Shown: one piece after another, positions 26,301 to 35,973 of the stretch
Layout of the letters: every line of letters starts with the position of its first letter
How positions within the stretch are numbered: position 1 is the stretch's first letter
Assembly: GCA_003344405.1 (NCBI GenBank)
Contig: NOWV01000022.1
Location: 1-64,000, forward strand
From: Trichoplax sp. H2
Taxonomy: Eukaryota; Placozoa; Uniplacotomia; Trichoplacea
Reading direction: 5' to 3'
DNA length: 64,000 nucleotides
Translations under genes and position numbers: made by a program
Notes under the pieces: model-generated
What the model was told of the DNA's origin: nothing
Databases searched by the model: none
The model's input: the letters and a program-made list of their open reading frames with translations, nothing else

Positions 26301-28258
26301 ATTACCATAGACTTTTCATTTTCATATAACGATGTCGATCGCAAAACGTTCGTAATGAAGGATATATACAATAATATGCATTTATCATCAGGTTTACTAT
26401 TGCATATATCTAAAAGATAACGTATAACATTTAAAACGCAATCATGTCTTAGTGTAAATATCTTTCATCATAAATTATATTACAGGCATATATAAACTAA
26501 TTAAATTGCTTATAAGATCATGAAGAGTGGCATAACAATTGAATACCTTTAGCTTTCAACAGTTGTGGTATATAAAATACTCTTTCAATAGCATCCATAG
26601 CAAATTGAACAACATCTACAGGTCTAAGTTGCTTCAAATTGCTGAAATCTACTGCATTAGGCCTGTTAAAAAGCGTTATTTGAGGAATACGTATTAAAAC
26701 AATGCCAAAAACTATAGCAATAAAATACTATCAGTAGTCTTACCTAAATCCGTGCACTATGGCCGCTAACGCATGACCACTTCTCCAGCTACAATTAAAA
26801 TCTACTATATCAATCCCAGGATATCTATTTATTTCACACGTCAGATGATAAAAATAAAAACTTTACAATACGCCCGAGAAATTGCAATACGGGTATTATT
26901 ACTTCAATTAATATAAAATTTTCTCAAAGCCACAGATAATACAATATTGAATTTACCCTTCCGTAGCTTTCCTGCACCATAATAAAATAGCTTTCTGAGC
27001 AGAATAGATATTCTTAATATGCGAAGCAGCTGGAAATGAACATATCTGTAAATATTTAAAAAAGAAGTATTAATGAATTAAAGCATATAAGAAACTTGTT
27101 AATTTCATCGTGCTTGTTAATTGACTCAGTAAATCACATACAGAAATAATTTCTGAAATATTATTATAATACCGAAATTGGACCCTATCTAAAATGTCGT
27201 ATATTTAGGATTTAAACGAGTTTATAAAATTTAAAACGCAATTTTTAGAGTACTTACGTGAAAATGGGTAATAAGTAACCATATTAATGACAACATATGC
27301 TCAATATTTCCATTTTCGATTTCATCCACGCTGATTCCACTAATATCAAACTATAAGTCACGAATAAATACGAGCATAACGAAATTATGATAACTTAAAC
27401 TCTGGCTAAATTACAAGTCATTTCCTATCGTACTTACTTCCTTCCGATGAAGAAAATTTAAGCAAGCAACTAGTCGATTTGCTGTTGCATGCCTATCGTT
27501 ACTATCACTCGTAATCTATTAACAGATCATATCACAAATGAAATTGTCTAAGAAACAAGCTATTCTTGACTCAGTTAGTTTGACATAACTGCTATACTTT
27601 AGTCAAAGTATTATACCATATATTTAGTAGCTTACAATATCATCTTCGAAAAGAACTTGCAACAATGAAACCAAACTTGTACCATCGGTAAACAAGTCCT
27701 CTAGCCTATCTACCTTTTTGGAGACCTTCATTTCAAGATACAACGTATTCTTTGTGTTAATAATTACAGTATACAGTTACCTACCACTTAGAATGATGTA
27801 ATTTAGCTTCTTCGAATAAAAAGTGAAACCTACTAGTACGTATAAGTAGTGCCTCTACAGTTCACTACTCGTAAAACAGCAACGCAAGTTAATCTTTTTT
27901 AAGAAAAAATTTTTTGACAGAGCTAACTAATAAACCTTTTCTTCAAAAATAATATCATTTTTACGATAATAGCCGCATCCTAATTATCAAATATCGTATC
28001 CAACATCAATCAATGACTGTTAATGAGTGCACGTAGGCACCAATTCTATCCATTGAGTTCCATAGCTACGCTAAAAGAATTGATATCTACAAAACAGTAG
28101 TACTACAGCGAAATCGATTAAAGATATACCGTACGTCTATTGGGTATCTTTCAAACTGCTAATTATCACATAATAAAATGAAGTACTCACATTTCTTAAA
28201 TGAAAGTTAATCCAATTAGTAAATACCCTCCTTCTTACACTAATGATTTGGCCACTTT
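1..28258 (-). CDS. Spectraplakin (MACF1/dystonin/Shot family), partial at both ends
   Basis: Giant cytoskeletal linker expected to bind actin through an N-terminal CH pair and to carry a long spectrin-repeat rod. I resolve 60 exons with consistent splice phases, about 21.9 kb coding and about 7,300 residues. Order from the N-terminus: CH1, CH2, plakin-type spectrin repeats, an SH3 inside the plakin domain, more plakin repeats, an acidic linker, then about 45 rod repeats. The family call rests on an SH3 inside a spectrin-repeat plakin domain (a VPSLCF block followed by EAIESASR and a Y..L.LW helix) together with a CH pair; nesprins and dystrophins lack that combination. The exon carrying the initiator Met lies above 28258 and was not found. 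The C-terminus (EF hands and GAS2 domain in relatives) lies beyond the left edge. No plakin-repeat (PRD) region was seen. Family call confident; exact orthology among spectraplakins not assigned. Confidence 0.87.
5428..12618 (-). CDS. Spectraplakin giant rod exon (7,191 bp, about 22 spectrin repeats)
   Basis: A single open exon of exactly 2,397 codons, entering at an AG acceptor at 12619-12620 and leaving at a GTAAGT donor at 5426-5427, phase 0 at both ends. It encodes only spectrin-type three-helix repeats, about 109 residues each. Two repeat types alternate. One has a Trp-centred helix (LQTWLDQL, VNSWLDSL, FDTWQFRV) and often a VGV or IGI pair after it. The other has FxxxY and Cys (FQECYNLL, FEKSYCEL, FEEVYDKL). 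The period between Trp-type repeats is close to 220 residues. The exon is flanked on both sides by one-repeat exons of the same unit length. Open reading across 7.2 kb of AT-rich DNA leaves no doubt that it is coding. Confidence 0.95.
12715..16473 (-). CDS. Spectraplakin exons for the first part of the spectrin-repeat rod
   Basis: Six exons, all phase 0: 16144-16473 (330 bp), 15742-16071 (330), 15338-15634 (297), 14908-15237 (330), 13177-14781 (1,605 bp, 535 codons, about five repeats) and 12715-13044 (330). Repeats are 107-110 residues long, with heptad-like spacing and conserved Trp or Phe in the middle of the first helix. The donor at 15740-15741 (GTTTTA) is weak, but it gives exactly 330 bp, the unit length used by its neighbours. 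Expected role: extended rod between the actin-binding end and the C-terminal end. Confidence 0.82.
16600..17502 (-). CDS. Spectraplakin acidic, non-repeat linker exon
   Basis: One 903-bp exon (301 codons, phase 0 at both ends). Unlike every neighbour it is not a predicted coiled helix. It is rich in Asp, Glu, Pro and Ser, has a run of five aspartates (VDVDDDDDIAIEIDEI), and contains repeated short acidic-hydrophobic segments such as EEIIEVLPVDESQSLE. Only its last 75 or so residues return to spectrin-like helix. It sits where vertebrate spectraplakins change from plakin domain to rod, the site at which some isoforms insert plakin repeats. No plakin-repeat motif is visible. It is probably a disordered hinge or a protein-binding segment. 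Confidence 0.75.
17562..22603 (-). CDS. Spectraplakin exons for the C-terminal half of the plakin domain
   Basis: Fourteen exons: 22477-22603, 22067-22348, 21800-21978, 21585-21723, 21154-21471, 20979-21062, 20527-20883, 20048-20386, 19835-19918, 19435-19749, 19096-19338, 18712-19002, 18260-18616 and 17562-18179. They begin with LRGKYEYLLQLWKTMYKK, the helix after the SH3 in relatives (QQYQNALSLWHQLH). Two exons (20979-21062 and 19835-19918) are exactly 84 bp. The 22065-21979 intron contains an open frame and looks coding at first sight; treating it as intron restores phase on both sides. From 21471 downward every junction is phase 0. The repeats are helical and low in glycine and proline, but this half matches known plakins less closely than the SH3 region. 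The boundaries at 20979 and 21471 are the least certain. Confidence 0.72.
22696..23151 (-). CDS. Spectraplakin exons encoding the plakin SH3 domain
   Basis: Three exons: 23002-23151, 22855-22917 (63 bp) and 22696-22787. The first ends with LSIPIRTICSYHDGQ, resembling the PIKAICDYKQ first strand of plakin SH3 domains. The 63-bp exon supplies NDNEYILLDKSDHTKW (relatives: KGDECELVNNSQRSKW) and the third supplies ELRVPSLCFL followed by CPEAIESA (relatives: AVVPSVCF and EAIDTASR). Junctions are phase 0, 0 and 2. In known plakins this SH3 packs against a spectrin repeat and has lost the usual proline-motif binding surface. The residue-level match here is what separates this gene from nesprin. Confidence 0.83.
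23234..26171 (-). CDS. Spectraplakin exons for the N-terminal half of the plakin domain
   Basis: Fifteen short exons, in order of translation: 26052-26171, 25870-25965, 25660-25722, 25511-25575, 25360-25402, 25220-25270, 25067-25141, 24749-24837, 24492-24672, 24295-24423, 24143-24220, 23872-24033, 23656-23760, 23417-23512 and 23234-23350. Each is bounded by GT..AG and the phases agree throughout. The protein is helical, with spectrin-repeat landmarks: ILWLDRLI at the start of the first repeat, an HIERQQRMVESF helix, and LTWLERKEKIEIGRDWS, close to the LEWLNEKEEEEVSRDWS of vertebrate plakins. This is the most finely split part of the gene; several exons are under 70 bp. Confidence 0.78.
26306..27045 (-). 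CDS. Spectraplakin exons encoding CH2
   Basis: Four exons: 26957-27045, 26744-26824, 26547-26662 and 26306-26409, joined in phases 2, 2 and 1. They encode an AILLWCRK helix, then GYPGIDIVDFNCSWRSGHAL, the signature central part of a second CH domain (relatives: YPGV.V.DFTSSWRDGLAF), then a helix with FAMDAIERVFYIPQLL (relatives: AFHIAEREYGVTRLL), and finally DDKCILLYISFI (relatives: DEKSLITYVSSLY). The last exon is easy to miss because it lies in AT-rich sequence; only a phase-1 junction of G with the AT at 26409 keeps the reading frame open. Together with CH1 this makes a full actin-binding module. Confidence 0.85.
27258..28258 (-). CDS. Spectraplakin exons encoding CH1 (first actin-binding calponin-homology domain)
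   Basis: Four exons in order of translation: 28191-28258, 27636-27725, 27438-27515 and 27258-27350. The first opens in phase with two bases of a codon, so an upstream exon exists. It encodes RRRVFTNWINFHLRN, the classic CH1 first helix. The next gives VDRLEDLFTDGTSLVSLL, the loop and helix that in relatives reads DLYEDLRDGHNLISLL. The third contains ANRLVACLNFLHRK (relatives: LDFLRYRK) and the fourth ends IEHMLSLIWLLITHFH, matching the usual LGLIWTIILHFQ. All three internal junctions are phase 0 with GT..AG introns. The acceptor at 27726-27727 has a weak pyrimidine tract, but its use keeps the domain intact. Confidence 0.85.
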
Positions 28259-31200
28259 CTATAATTATAAATATACAAACCATATGCTATTAATTAATAT
28301 GGAATATTCTCATATTTCTTTTGAGGTTATCTCTTAAATACATCTCATAGACGCGATGAGATCGTACGACCATTCAAAAAAGGTATACATTACATAATGA
28401 AATATTTCTAGCCATGCAGTAAATTCACAACGCTATACCTTGACTAACATGTATCTACGCCGTACACGCTTCAATAAAATAAGTCATTCATTAGAGCGCA
28501 TTATTTGCTATATCTTTTCCGATATATATGTATATTATTTAATTTAGCGGTATAAGTATACCTGCAATGCATGCTTAAAGTACAATACCCCTTACAGTTT
28601 TACATCAACATTGTAACCCTACAAAATTATTCAGTGTAGTATTCGTATAGTGCCATTACCGTTATAATGACTATCATGACCGATTGATTTAAAAAATATA
28701 TGACGGGTGTAGCATACGTAGATTTGTAAGTCATTTCGAAATATTTTACAGAAGAATCTATAAGAAAACTATCTCTGATTATGAGTGATTGTACAATCAA
28801 ATAGCAAGAATAGCAGTAACAATTACTAATTCTATTGATAGCAGTAATGTAGTAAAGTTCCGCAAGCACAAATCAATTGTTACTTCTTTCTGCCGTTCTT
28901 CATGATAGCTTCTTTCATTTATCATAGTAATATGAAACCGCAATATTGGCATTAGCAACGACAACAGGTCAACTTTAACGTAAATTTTCAAAGGTAAGTA
29001 AACTATCAAAACTCCTTTGCAAGCATTATCTCAACTACATACTGTATATACTATGTAGTGCAGTTTTATAGTACTATAGCTCTTCGGACAGGCAGTAGGT
29101 AAAATCAAAATATGATTTAATATACTTTTCACGCTATGGACACCTTCATGATAACAGAAATTTATGACTTTTTTCTAAGAAAATTAAGCTGTCCCTAAAG
29201 ATGATTGCTGACCAAGTATTAAATATTTGCATCCAGGACTTGTTTGCCTGAAAACAGTGCCGAACTAGCGCATATTTCGACCTATCAAGGAAAGTATAAA
29301 GACTACGCGTACGGTATATTTATATCATGGACTACTAAATTCACCGGTGAATTGTAGTCCTTGAGTTGTATACTATAAAATTTACAAAACAATTTGCTAA
29401 TTTTAGTTTCAATGGACAATTCTCGACCACAGAGTTGAACTGGTTGATATACTTTACGAGTACAGTGTATAGTGTACACGTATGTGATACGAATACTCGC
29501 AGATTAATCTGATTACATATAGTAAGTAGTTCTATTGTTAAACTATGTACTAACTACTGTAGTGTTGGCAATCAAATATTCCCCAAGGTACTTCAATTAA
29601 TGTAAGCTACAGTTATTCAGAGTAATAAAAAAGCGTAATTTTTTTCACTTTTAGGAGAATTAAAGCCTTGCATGGTAATTTACGAACTGATCAGCTATAT
29701 AATTACTAATTCTACGGCCTGTATACAGTATTCTGATTAAACTAAAAGCAGAAATGCCCCGAGTCAAGGACTTCACTGATTTGAAAGAAAAAATTAAGGA
29801 TAACCCATTGTACAATATCTTGAAATCCCATCTTATAACTACTGAACGTTATCGCATTGACATGAATCACCATAACATTTGTGGTTACGTAAATACATTA
29901 TTTAAACACATAATCATGATTTTTCTTTATAAATCTATAGCAAATCAACGGCGTCAATTGCATAGCAGACGCTACGTCTTTTGCTAGTACCAAATGACGT
30001 TAGACTGAGACCAATTATAAATTATAACTATAATTATCAACGTGACGATTCATTAATCAAGCATATCATTTCGACTTTGCTAATTCACAGATCAACGTTA
30101 ATGCATGACTAACGGTAAGAATAATGCCTAACCACTATAAAATTGTATAATTAAGTTATTACAAGAATGTTAATATACCTGAGGCGTTAGCCATTGCTCT
30201 TAATATACTTTTCTGAGCTAATTAATTAATCGATAAATTGAAGATCGTTTATCCGCTTCTTTCCTAGAACGAAATTGATAGAAATCTATTAAAATGTCGT
30301 TACCCCAAAAAAAAATTTCGAATTGGATTTTGATACGACAAGGGACACGAGTTAGTAAAATAAGCTTCAATAAATGGAGAATAATCCTTAAGAAAACAAA
30401 CACTTCATTACAGAAATAGAAATGATGTAAAAATCAATCAATGCACACTTCCAATAGTACTGAAAGATAATCCAAAGTACAGTACTGTATGCTATTAATT
30501 AATTATACTGTATATATATATAAGGAGTTCAATTTGATGAAACATCTAAATGTTAATAGACATATTTCATGCAAATGATATTTCCGTAAGCCGCGATCGC
30601 TCGTTCATCCACTTGGTACTGTATTAAAGTAGAAAGGTCGAGAAAGCAGCGGCATTTCTGTAAACAACAACTACCGTAGAGAAAACAAAAGCCTCCCTCT
30701 AAGTTTTCATGATCATGTAACTCAATGAACGCTTGTGTAAAGAACGGAGGTGGCTATTGTACATCAACGACGCTTGCAAATGCTTTGATACAGTGATCAA
30801 ATTAAAGGTTAGTGAATCTGCTTTTCTTTATTCTCCTAATCATACAAAAAATTTTGCTGCATTATCAAGTGTACACTGTACAGTAATGCGATCGATGGTT
30901 AAAGCCGGCATAATCATTTTACTCGTTCAGGCAACATGCTGAGCAAAACAGATGTGTTTGTATGCATTGGCCCTTTCTTGACATTCATCTTAGGATTTCA
31001 TAATACAATTATACGAGTTTGTCTGATTTGGGTTTGATTTTTACGCATGCAAAATGCTAAAAATACTAATCAACATTTTGACAATCCAGCATGCGTCTTA
31101 ACGATCTTTCTAGTGAATCAACTCTACGTTGACATCTTCAAAGTACGTGTAGATTAATCAATTCATTACACCCATCTCTATCTGATGTCTACATTGTACG

Positions 31201-31798
31201 AGTATATAGAAATGTAGGTGAACTTGACTCAATTTACAGGAAGACTTGAGTTAGCCATCGCGCCATCAACCTATCACTAGGAAATTTCTACACGATGGCC
31301 TCACGTTTTAACTGATATATATATACATTATACAGTATACTGTCCTATTATGATTTCTCGTCTACGTGTATTCATGTACAAGCATTGTAGAATAGTTTAC
31401 TAATTGATGGACATTTTCAAGTAATTACAATAGTCCACGATGTTCACATTTGCTTTCCAATTCTGGCGATATCGTGTGCAAGCACTGTTCACATCTAGCA
31501 GTAAGCTCATCATCAGCCTAATATACTGTACAGTGTACATACAGTAAGGGAAATTTTTAAGCGACTACACCTGTCTATGATAGTATGATGCCTCTGTACT
31601 TTTAATTTCTTTACTATTTACTATACATTGAGTAATAACCCTTGGTATCCAGTAGTTTATCACCAGCGTAGTATACGATAGTAAAGTAGCGTCTAGCCAT
31701 GAGGTTGAATACTAATTTACTTCCTACACTATCAATATTCATACAAAAAGCATGATTAAGGTAATAAACTACTAACCTTCAGTAAAAGCATGGGACCC

Positions 31799-31850
31799 AT
31801 TCAATCCTATTATCAATCCTAATATTAGGATTTCGTAGTAGGATGGAATA
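31799..31850. repeat. Perfect 18-bp palindrome within a longer imperfect inverted repeat
   Basis: AATCCTAATATTAGGATT at 31815-31832 equals its own reverse complement. The flanks extend the pairing imperfectly (ATTCAATCCTATTAT on the left against GTAGTAGGATGGAAT on the right). It may form a cruciform or be a dimeric protein-binding site. No coding context. Confidence 0.7.
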
Positions 31851-32379
31851 GGCTATACAGTACAGTATACCAAAAGCGAACAACGCTATGTGTCAAGCGT
31901 TACTTGCATTTTTTACAACAATTATTACTATCTCTAGCGATTCTGATAGCGATAAATTAATTATCCGATCGTCTTCATGACAATCCTATCCTACTTTGTA
32001 CCTTACCAAATGGAGCAGTGGCAGTCTATGATCGCCTATCGGTAAATAAGCAATCGTTATAAATGATTGGATTGATGTGTATTTCCTAGGCCAAGTCCAG
32101 CACCACGAGCCAAACTAGACGTCAAATGAGTGGAACACGTTCTACAATCTACAGTACTTTGGAGTAGACCGTTAGCAGGATGAATCCAATTTTTTTTTCC
32201 TTTATCTTCTAAATGGCGATTGTTAATTTATTGAAACAAGTCAAAAAAAAATATCTTGTGATATTGTAGAAGGCTAACAGTAATCTGTTTAACGGGAAAA
32301 TTCAATTTACTAATTTGATTGAAATCAGAATGAAAATGATCATCAATTAAAATGCTACGCCGCTTTCGCTGAGCCGATA

Positions 32380-33850
32380 ACAAATCAGTACAGTCACAGT
32401 ACTGTACTGTACTAATAAATCAATCAATTATAACGAACGAACAAGTCAATCTTTGTACATGTACGTTGTTTGTTGTACAGCACTCCCGGTATACAGTACA
32501 GTACTGTAAACTGACTACGGTCTATCGTACCCTAAGCTACTTCTTGATAGCGTGACCGTTAACCGTTAATAAAGCAGCGGCGTCTTGATGATCATTGTAC
32601 AGTACTGTACTGTACAGTGAGTGTACACTGTACAGTACACTATATCCAGTACAGTACAGTACAGTACAGTACGTACAGTATATTTTACTGAATATACAGT
32701 ACAGTACAGTATACAGTACAGTACAGTACAGTATACTGTACTGTACAGTACAATGAGTGTAGTGTACAGTACATGTGTAAGATTACATGATTGATAAACA
32801 TTGCAAATGATACCGTTAAGCCCTCCAGGCTGCAGCCTATAGGCAGATACAGTACTGTACTGTACACTAGCGGTACAGTACATTGTGGTACATTGCGGTA
32901 CAGTTCTGTACTTACTGTAATTATTGGCATCTCATCCAGGAACGCTCAAAACTTCACGCATGCTTGATTTTAGGACATTATTGATGCACTGCATGCTGTG
33001 TATACCGTACTGTATGTGTTCGGTAGACCTAAACATTTCCCTCGAGAAATGAAATGACTGGATCTAGAGTCCGATTTTATTTCTTAATTGATTGACTGGC
33101 CAAACTCGTTTCACGGATAACGCGATTTTAAGTGAATAAGCATTAATAAGATTTGATTTTGCGTGACAGACGGAACGGTGATCGGATAATTAGATATCAA
33201 ACCAAACTACCGTACACTGTACAGTACAGTAATAGCTACAGTATAATACATACAGTACAGTAGAAGAACAGTAATAATGATTTACTGTACAGTACAGTAC
33301 AGTACTGTACTGTACTGTAGAATAGAATTAATAAAATTTGATTTTGGGTGCCAGACGGAAGCGTGGTCGGATAATTAGACATCAAACCAAACTACAGTAC
33401 AGTAAACAGCAGTGTGCTGTAGTGTACTGTACTGTACAGTGTACTGGAAGACAATAATGACATAGTGTACAGTATACGCATACGCGTATGGGCAACAGCA
33501 ATAATGTTGTTCAGCCTAATAAGCATTAAAATTTGATTCAGGGTGGCAGACGGAAGGGTGGTCGGATAATTAGATATCAAAACAAACTACAGTACAGTAC
33601 TGTACAGTAACCAGCACTGTACTCTTATCTAAGGGTCTCTAGTAAACAGCATATACTGTTTTTCTAAGATAATAGCTATACTGTACTGTATACTGGAAGA
33701 CATAATAATAATTATTAAATCTTCAAATCATATGGTACTTGCTGCACAATACTTGTAGCACAACTGTAATAAATTAGGCACAAAAACTAATACAAACGAT
33801 AATAATTAAATTCTGACCTACTGTACTGTAGTAAAAATCTCCTTTTCACA
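32380..33850. repeat. Clustered (ACAGT)n / (ACTGT)n pentanucleotide arrays
   Basis: Many short runs of the 5-bp unit ACAGT and its complement, often meeting at GTAC so that the sequence switches strand and becomes palindromic (TACAGTACTGTA). Dense stretches include 32597-32760, 33284-33319, 33413-33445 and 33585-33612. The units are uninterrupted only for about 3-6 copies. Isolated copies of the same motif recur elsewhere in the window, for example near 30480, 31530, 31860, 37847, 62958 and 63749, so this is a dispersed motif with a local cluster. Confidence 0.85.
33151..33595 (+). repeat. Three-copy imperfect tandem repeat, 185-195 bp period
   Basis: A core of about 60 bp, starting ATTTGATT and containing CAGACGGAA, then GGTCGGATAATTAGA (GATCGG.. 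in the first copy) and ending CAAACTAC, occurs at 33151-33210, 33336-33395 and 33531-33590. Spacing is 185 and then 195 bp. Each core is followed directly by an ACAGT array. The cores are much better conserved than the sequence between them, which is mostly pentanucleotide repeat of varying length. No coding frame is shared by the three copies. Confidence 0.85.
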
Positions 33851-34376
33851 GGCTTTACTTTCGAGATAATGATATGAAAACACATTTGCAAATGAGCTCA
33901 ATTCATTATTCATCTCGCCAAGATATTGCCTGAATACCGTATAGTATCACATCAAAAATTGATAAAACTGTCTATTAGAGCTGTCCAGAATACTCTACTG
34001 CCCACGTAGACTGCAGAAACTTCTAAAACAGAGAAACCGATAGAGGGTTATTAGCAGCTGTACGAAAATGTCGAGGCCTATTTCATCCGATCAGCGCATG
34101 TACATTGTAGTGAACAGTACCATTTACTTTTTCCTACATTATTCTATGGACCTTTAGGTTTTTTTCTAGTAGTCCACAGTCTATGGTAAAACCATAGCTA
34201 TATAGTAGAAACCCTGAATCATAACTACATACACGCATCAACCACAGTAAACCAACAGCGAGGGTTGCGATTCAATTGCGCCAATTTAAACATCTTAAAA
34301 CACATGTTTATTTCATATTATAAACGGCAAGGTATCTAATTAATAAAAATTTATCCCCAGATTATACAAAACAGGA

Positions 34377-35973
34377 TTAGAAAACACCCTGTAGTAATTC
34401 CTGAGTTATAGCTCTAGCGTAGATTCTTAGTATTCGAAATAAAAGGACAAAGTCCTGCGTCCCAAATATAGTGTCCGATAGAGCAAATCCTAAGGTGGAA
34501 GGAATAAACCCACGACCATATTCTACCATCCAAGTATTCGGACTCCATTGTACTGCAGTGACTTCACCTATCTCATGTATAACTGTTGTCCCTGGACGAT
34601 GAACATTGCTGAACGTCGTACCTTCCTTCCATTGACGAAATGATCCGCTCAGAATAGTATCGGATATCGTAGCCCAATAACGACCTGCAAAGACAGAAAA
34701 AATTAATGTGCTGACCGGTAATTTTACAATATTGTCATTACAACTTCTTTATATCGGCTAACATTCAATCAATCATAAATCTATCCAGTGTCTCAGTGTG
34801 CCTTATAGCTACCACTGTATGACAAAATTTAAAAACTAACGCATAACATTAGCCCTAGTTAATGGAATATACAGTACCAGAATGTCCAGATGTATCAATT
34901 GCAGTTCCAAACACCAACACATATTCAGTGATGGATGCATGCAGTAAGTAAAATGATCCCATCCAACCACCACAATTAATAAATATCCATTCAGATTCTT
35001 CTAAAATATGGCGGGGATAACGAATTTTTAGCTCTGCTGTTACGTTAGCCAATGCATCATCGATTGGCATGCCTGCGATTACAATAAGGAAATGATACAT
35101 TAATTAGTTATTAGGATAGAGGACATTGGGCGGCCATACCGTAGATCGTAAGAATAGGATTAACTGGTTACTCATTGTCAATTCTCTATTATAGTGTAAC
35201 GATGAACTTATCCATAGCTATATTAAACGTGAGTACTAACAATATAGTACGCGTAGTTATTGCAGTCAATAAAACTGATTACGGTCATAAAATAATTGTA
35301 GTATCGGTTGTTTTGTCTTTGCTACGTAAATAATACCGTATAAAACGAACAATTAAGTTAATAACTAGTCACAAGTATACAAGCTCGTACTAAAAATTAA
35401 TCCACTATATTATACGTCTACTGCTGTAGTTGATCATTACGTGGTTATTCACAACCTACAACGTATACATAAAATATTCAGTAAGCTAATCTTGTCTCGC
35501 GGAATTTACTTTTATGTCTGTCAAGACTACACGAAAGCAATATTGAATTCATTCAGAAGTTATACTGATTAGAATACTCGATAATATTATACGAGTACAT
35601 ACAGTACAATAATCAGAGTAAAATCATATGCATATGATATACATAGTGCGAAGGGACAGAGGTAATTAAATCTATAATGTAAAGTAAAAAAGTGCAAATA
35701 ATTACATTATATTATATAACATAATAATTATAAATAATAATCATAGTACGCGAAATATGATGAGCAAAGATTGGGCAGGTTTAGTGCAGCAGGTCATACA
35801 TTAGTACAGTAGCTGCATATGCGTATATAGGTACCTACGGCTTTCTTAGCGACTTCCGCTATTTCATCATGGCTAAAGAGATAGCTTTTGTTATCAAGCC
35901 ATCTTTGCGTAATGATTGCTATTGCTGCGATGGAAATAACTACTAAAAGACTTCCTTTTATAAGACCAGCCAT
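34377..35973 (-). CDS. SIGMAR1: Sigma-1 receptor / ERG2-type C8 sterol isomerase family protein
   Basis: Complete gene of three exons: 35835-35973, 34878-35072 and 34377-34684, phases 1 and 1, giving 213 residues (human sigma-1 receptor has 223). The family comprises ER-membrane proteins that are ligand-operated chaperones in animals and C8-C7 sterol isomerases in fungi. An N-terminal membrane helix ([15 protein letters not shown]) is followed by the cupin-like body: [60 protein letters not shown] and [16 protein letters not shown]. Asp120 (ISDT) and Glu166 (MVEYGRG) correspond to human Asp126 and Glu172, the key ligand-site acids. The start is the ATG 26 bp before the membrane helix. A TTTATT at 34307-34312 gives AATAAA about 65 bp after the stop. 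The sequence alone does not decide between receptor and isomerase. Confidence 0.95.

Larger units (their letters stand above)
28259..34376. other. Gene-poor spacer between the spectraplakin 5' part and SIGMAR1
   Basis: About 6.1 kb with no exon I can support. The missing first exon and promoter of the spectraplakin should lie in its left part. It contains an 18-bp perfect palindrome, ACAGT pentanucleotide arrays and a three-copy tandem repeat, listed separately. A frame at 29755-29987 (plus) starts with a real ATG and reads MPRVKDFTDLKEKIKDNPLY, but no partner exon or family was recognised, so it is not called as a gene. Frames within 32566-32930 and 33392-33580 are products of the repeats. 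Confidence 0.6.

Noticed and set aside
1-28258. Identity of the giant gene as a nesprin (SYNE/MSP-300)
   Set aside because: The SWRSG motif in CH2 first suggested nesprin, but the SH3 embedded in plakin-type spectrin repeats (22696-23151) and the RDWS-containing repeat fit spectraplakins; nesprins have no SH3.
28627-29009. Minus-strand frames upstream of CH1 as candidates for the spectraplakin first exon
   Set aside because: They are hydrophobic low-complexity frames without a phase-1 donor that would join to the exon at 28258.
32566-32930. Two overlapping minus-strand frames of 81-105 codons rich in Tyr, Cys, Thr and Val
   Set aside because: They are translations of the ACAGT/ACTGT pentanucleotide arrays (repeating YCTVQ/LYCTV patterns) and have no independent coding signal.
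32380-33850. Possible CRISPR-like array
   Set aside because: The unit is 5 bp with no regular spacers, the genome is clearly eukaryotic with introns, and no cas-like gene is present.
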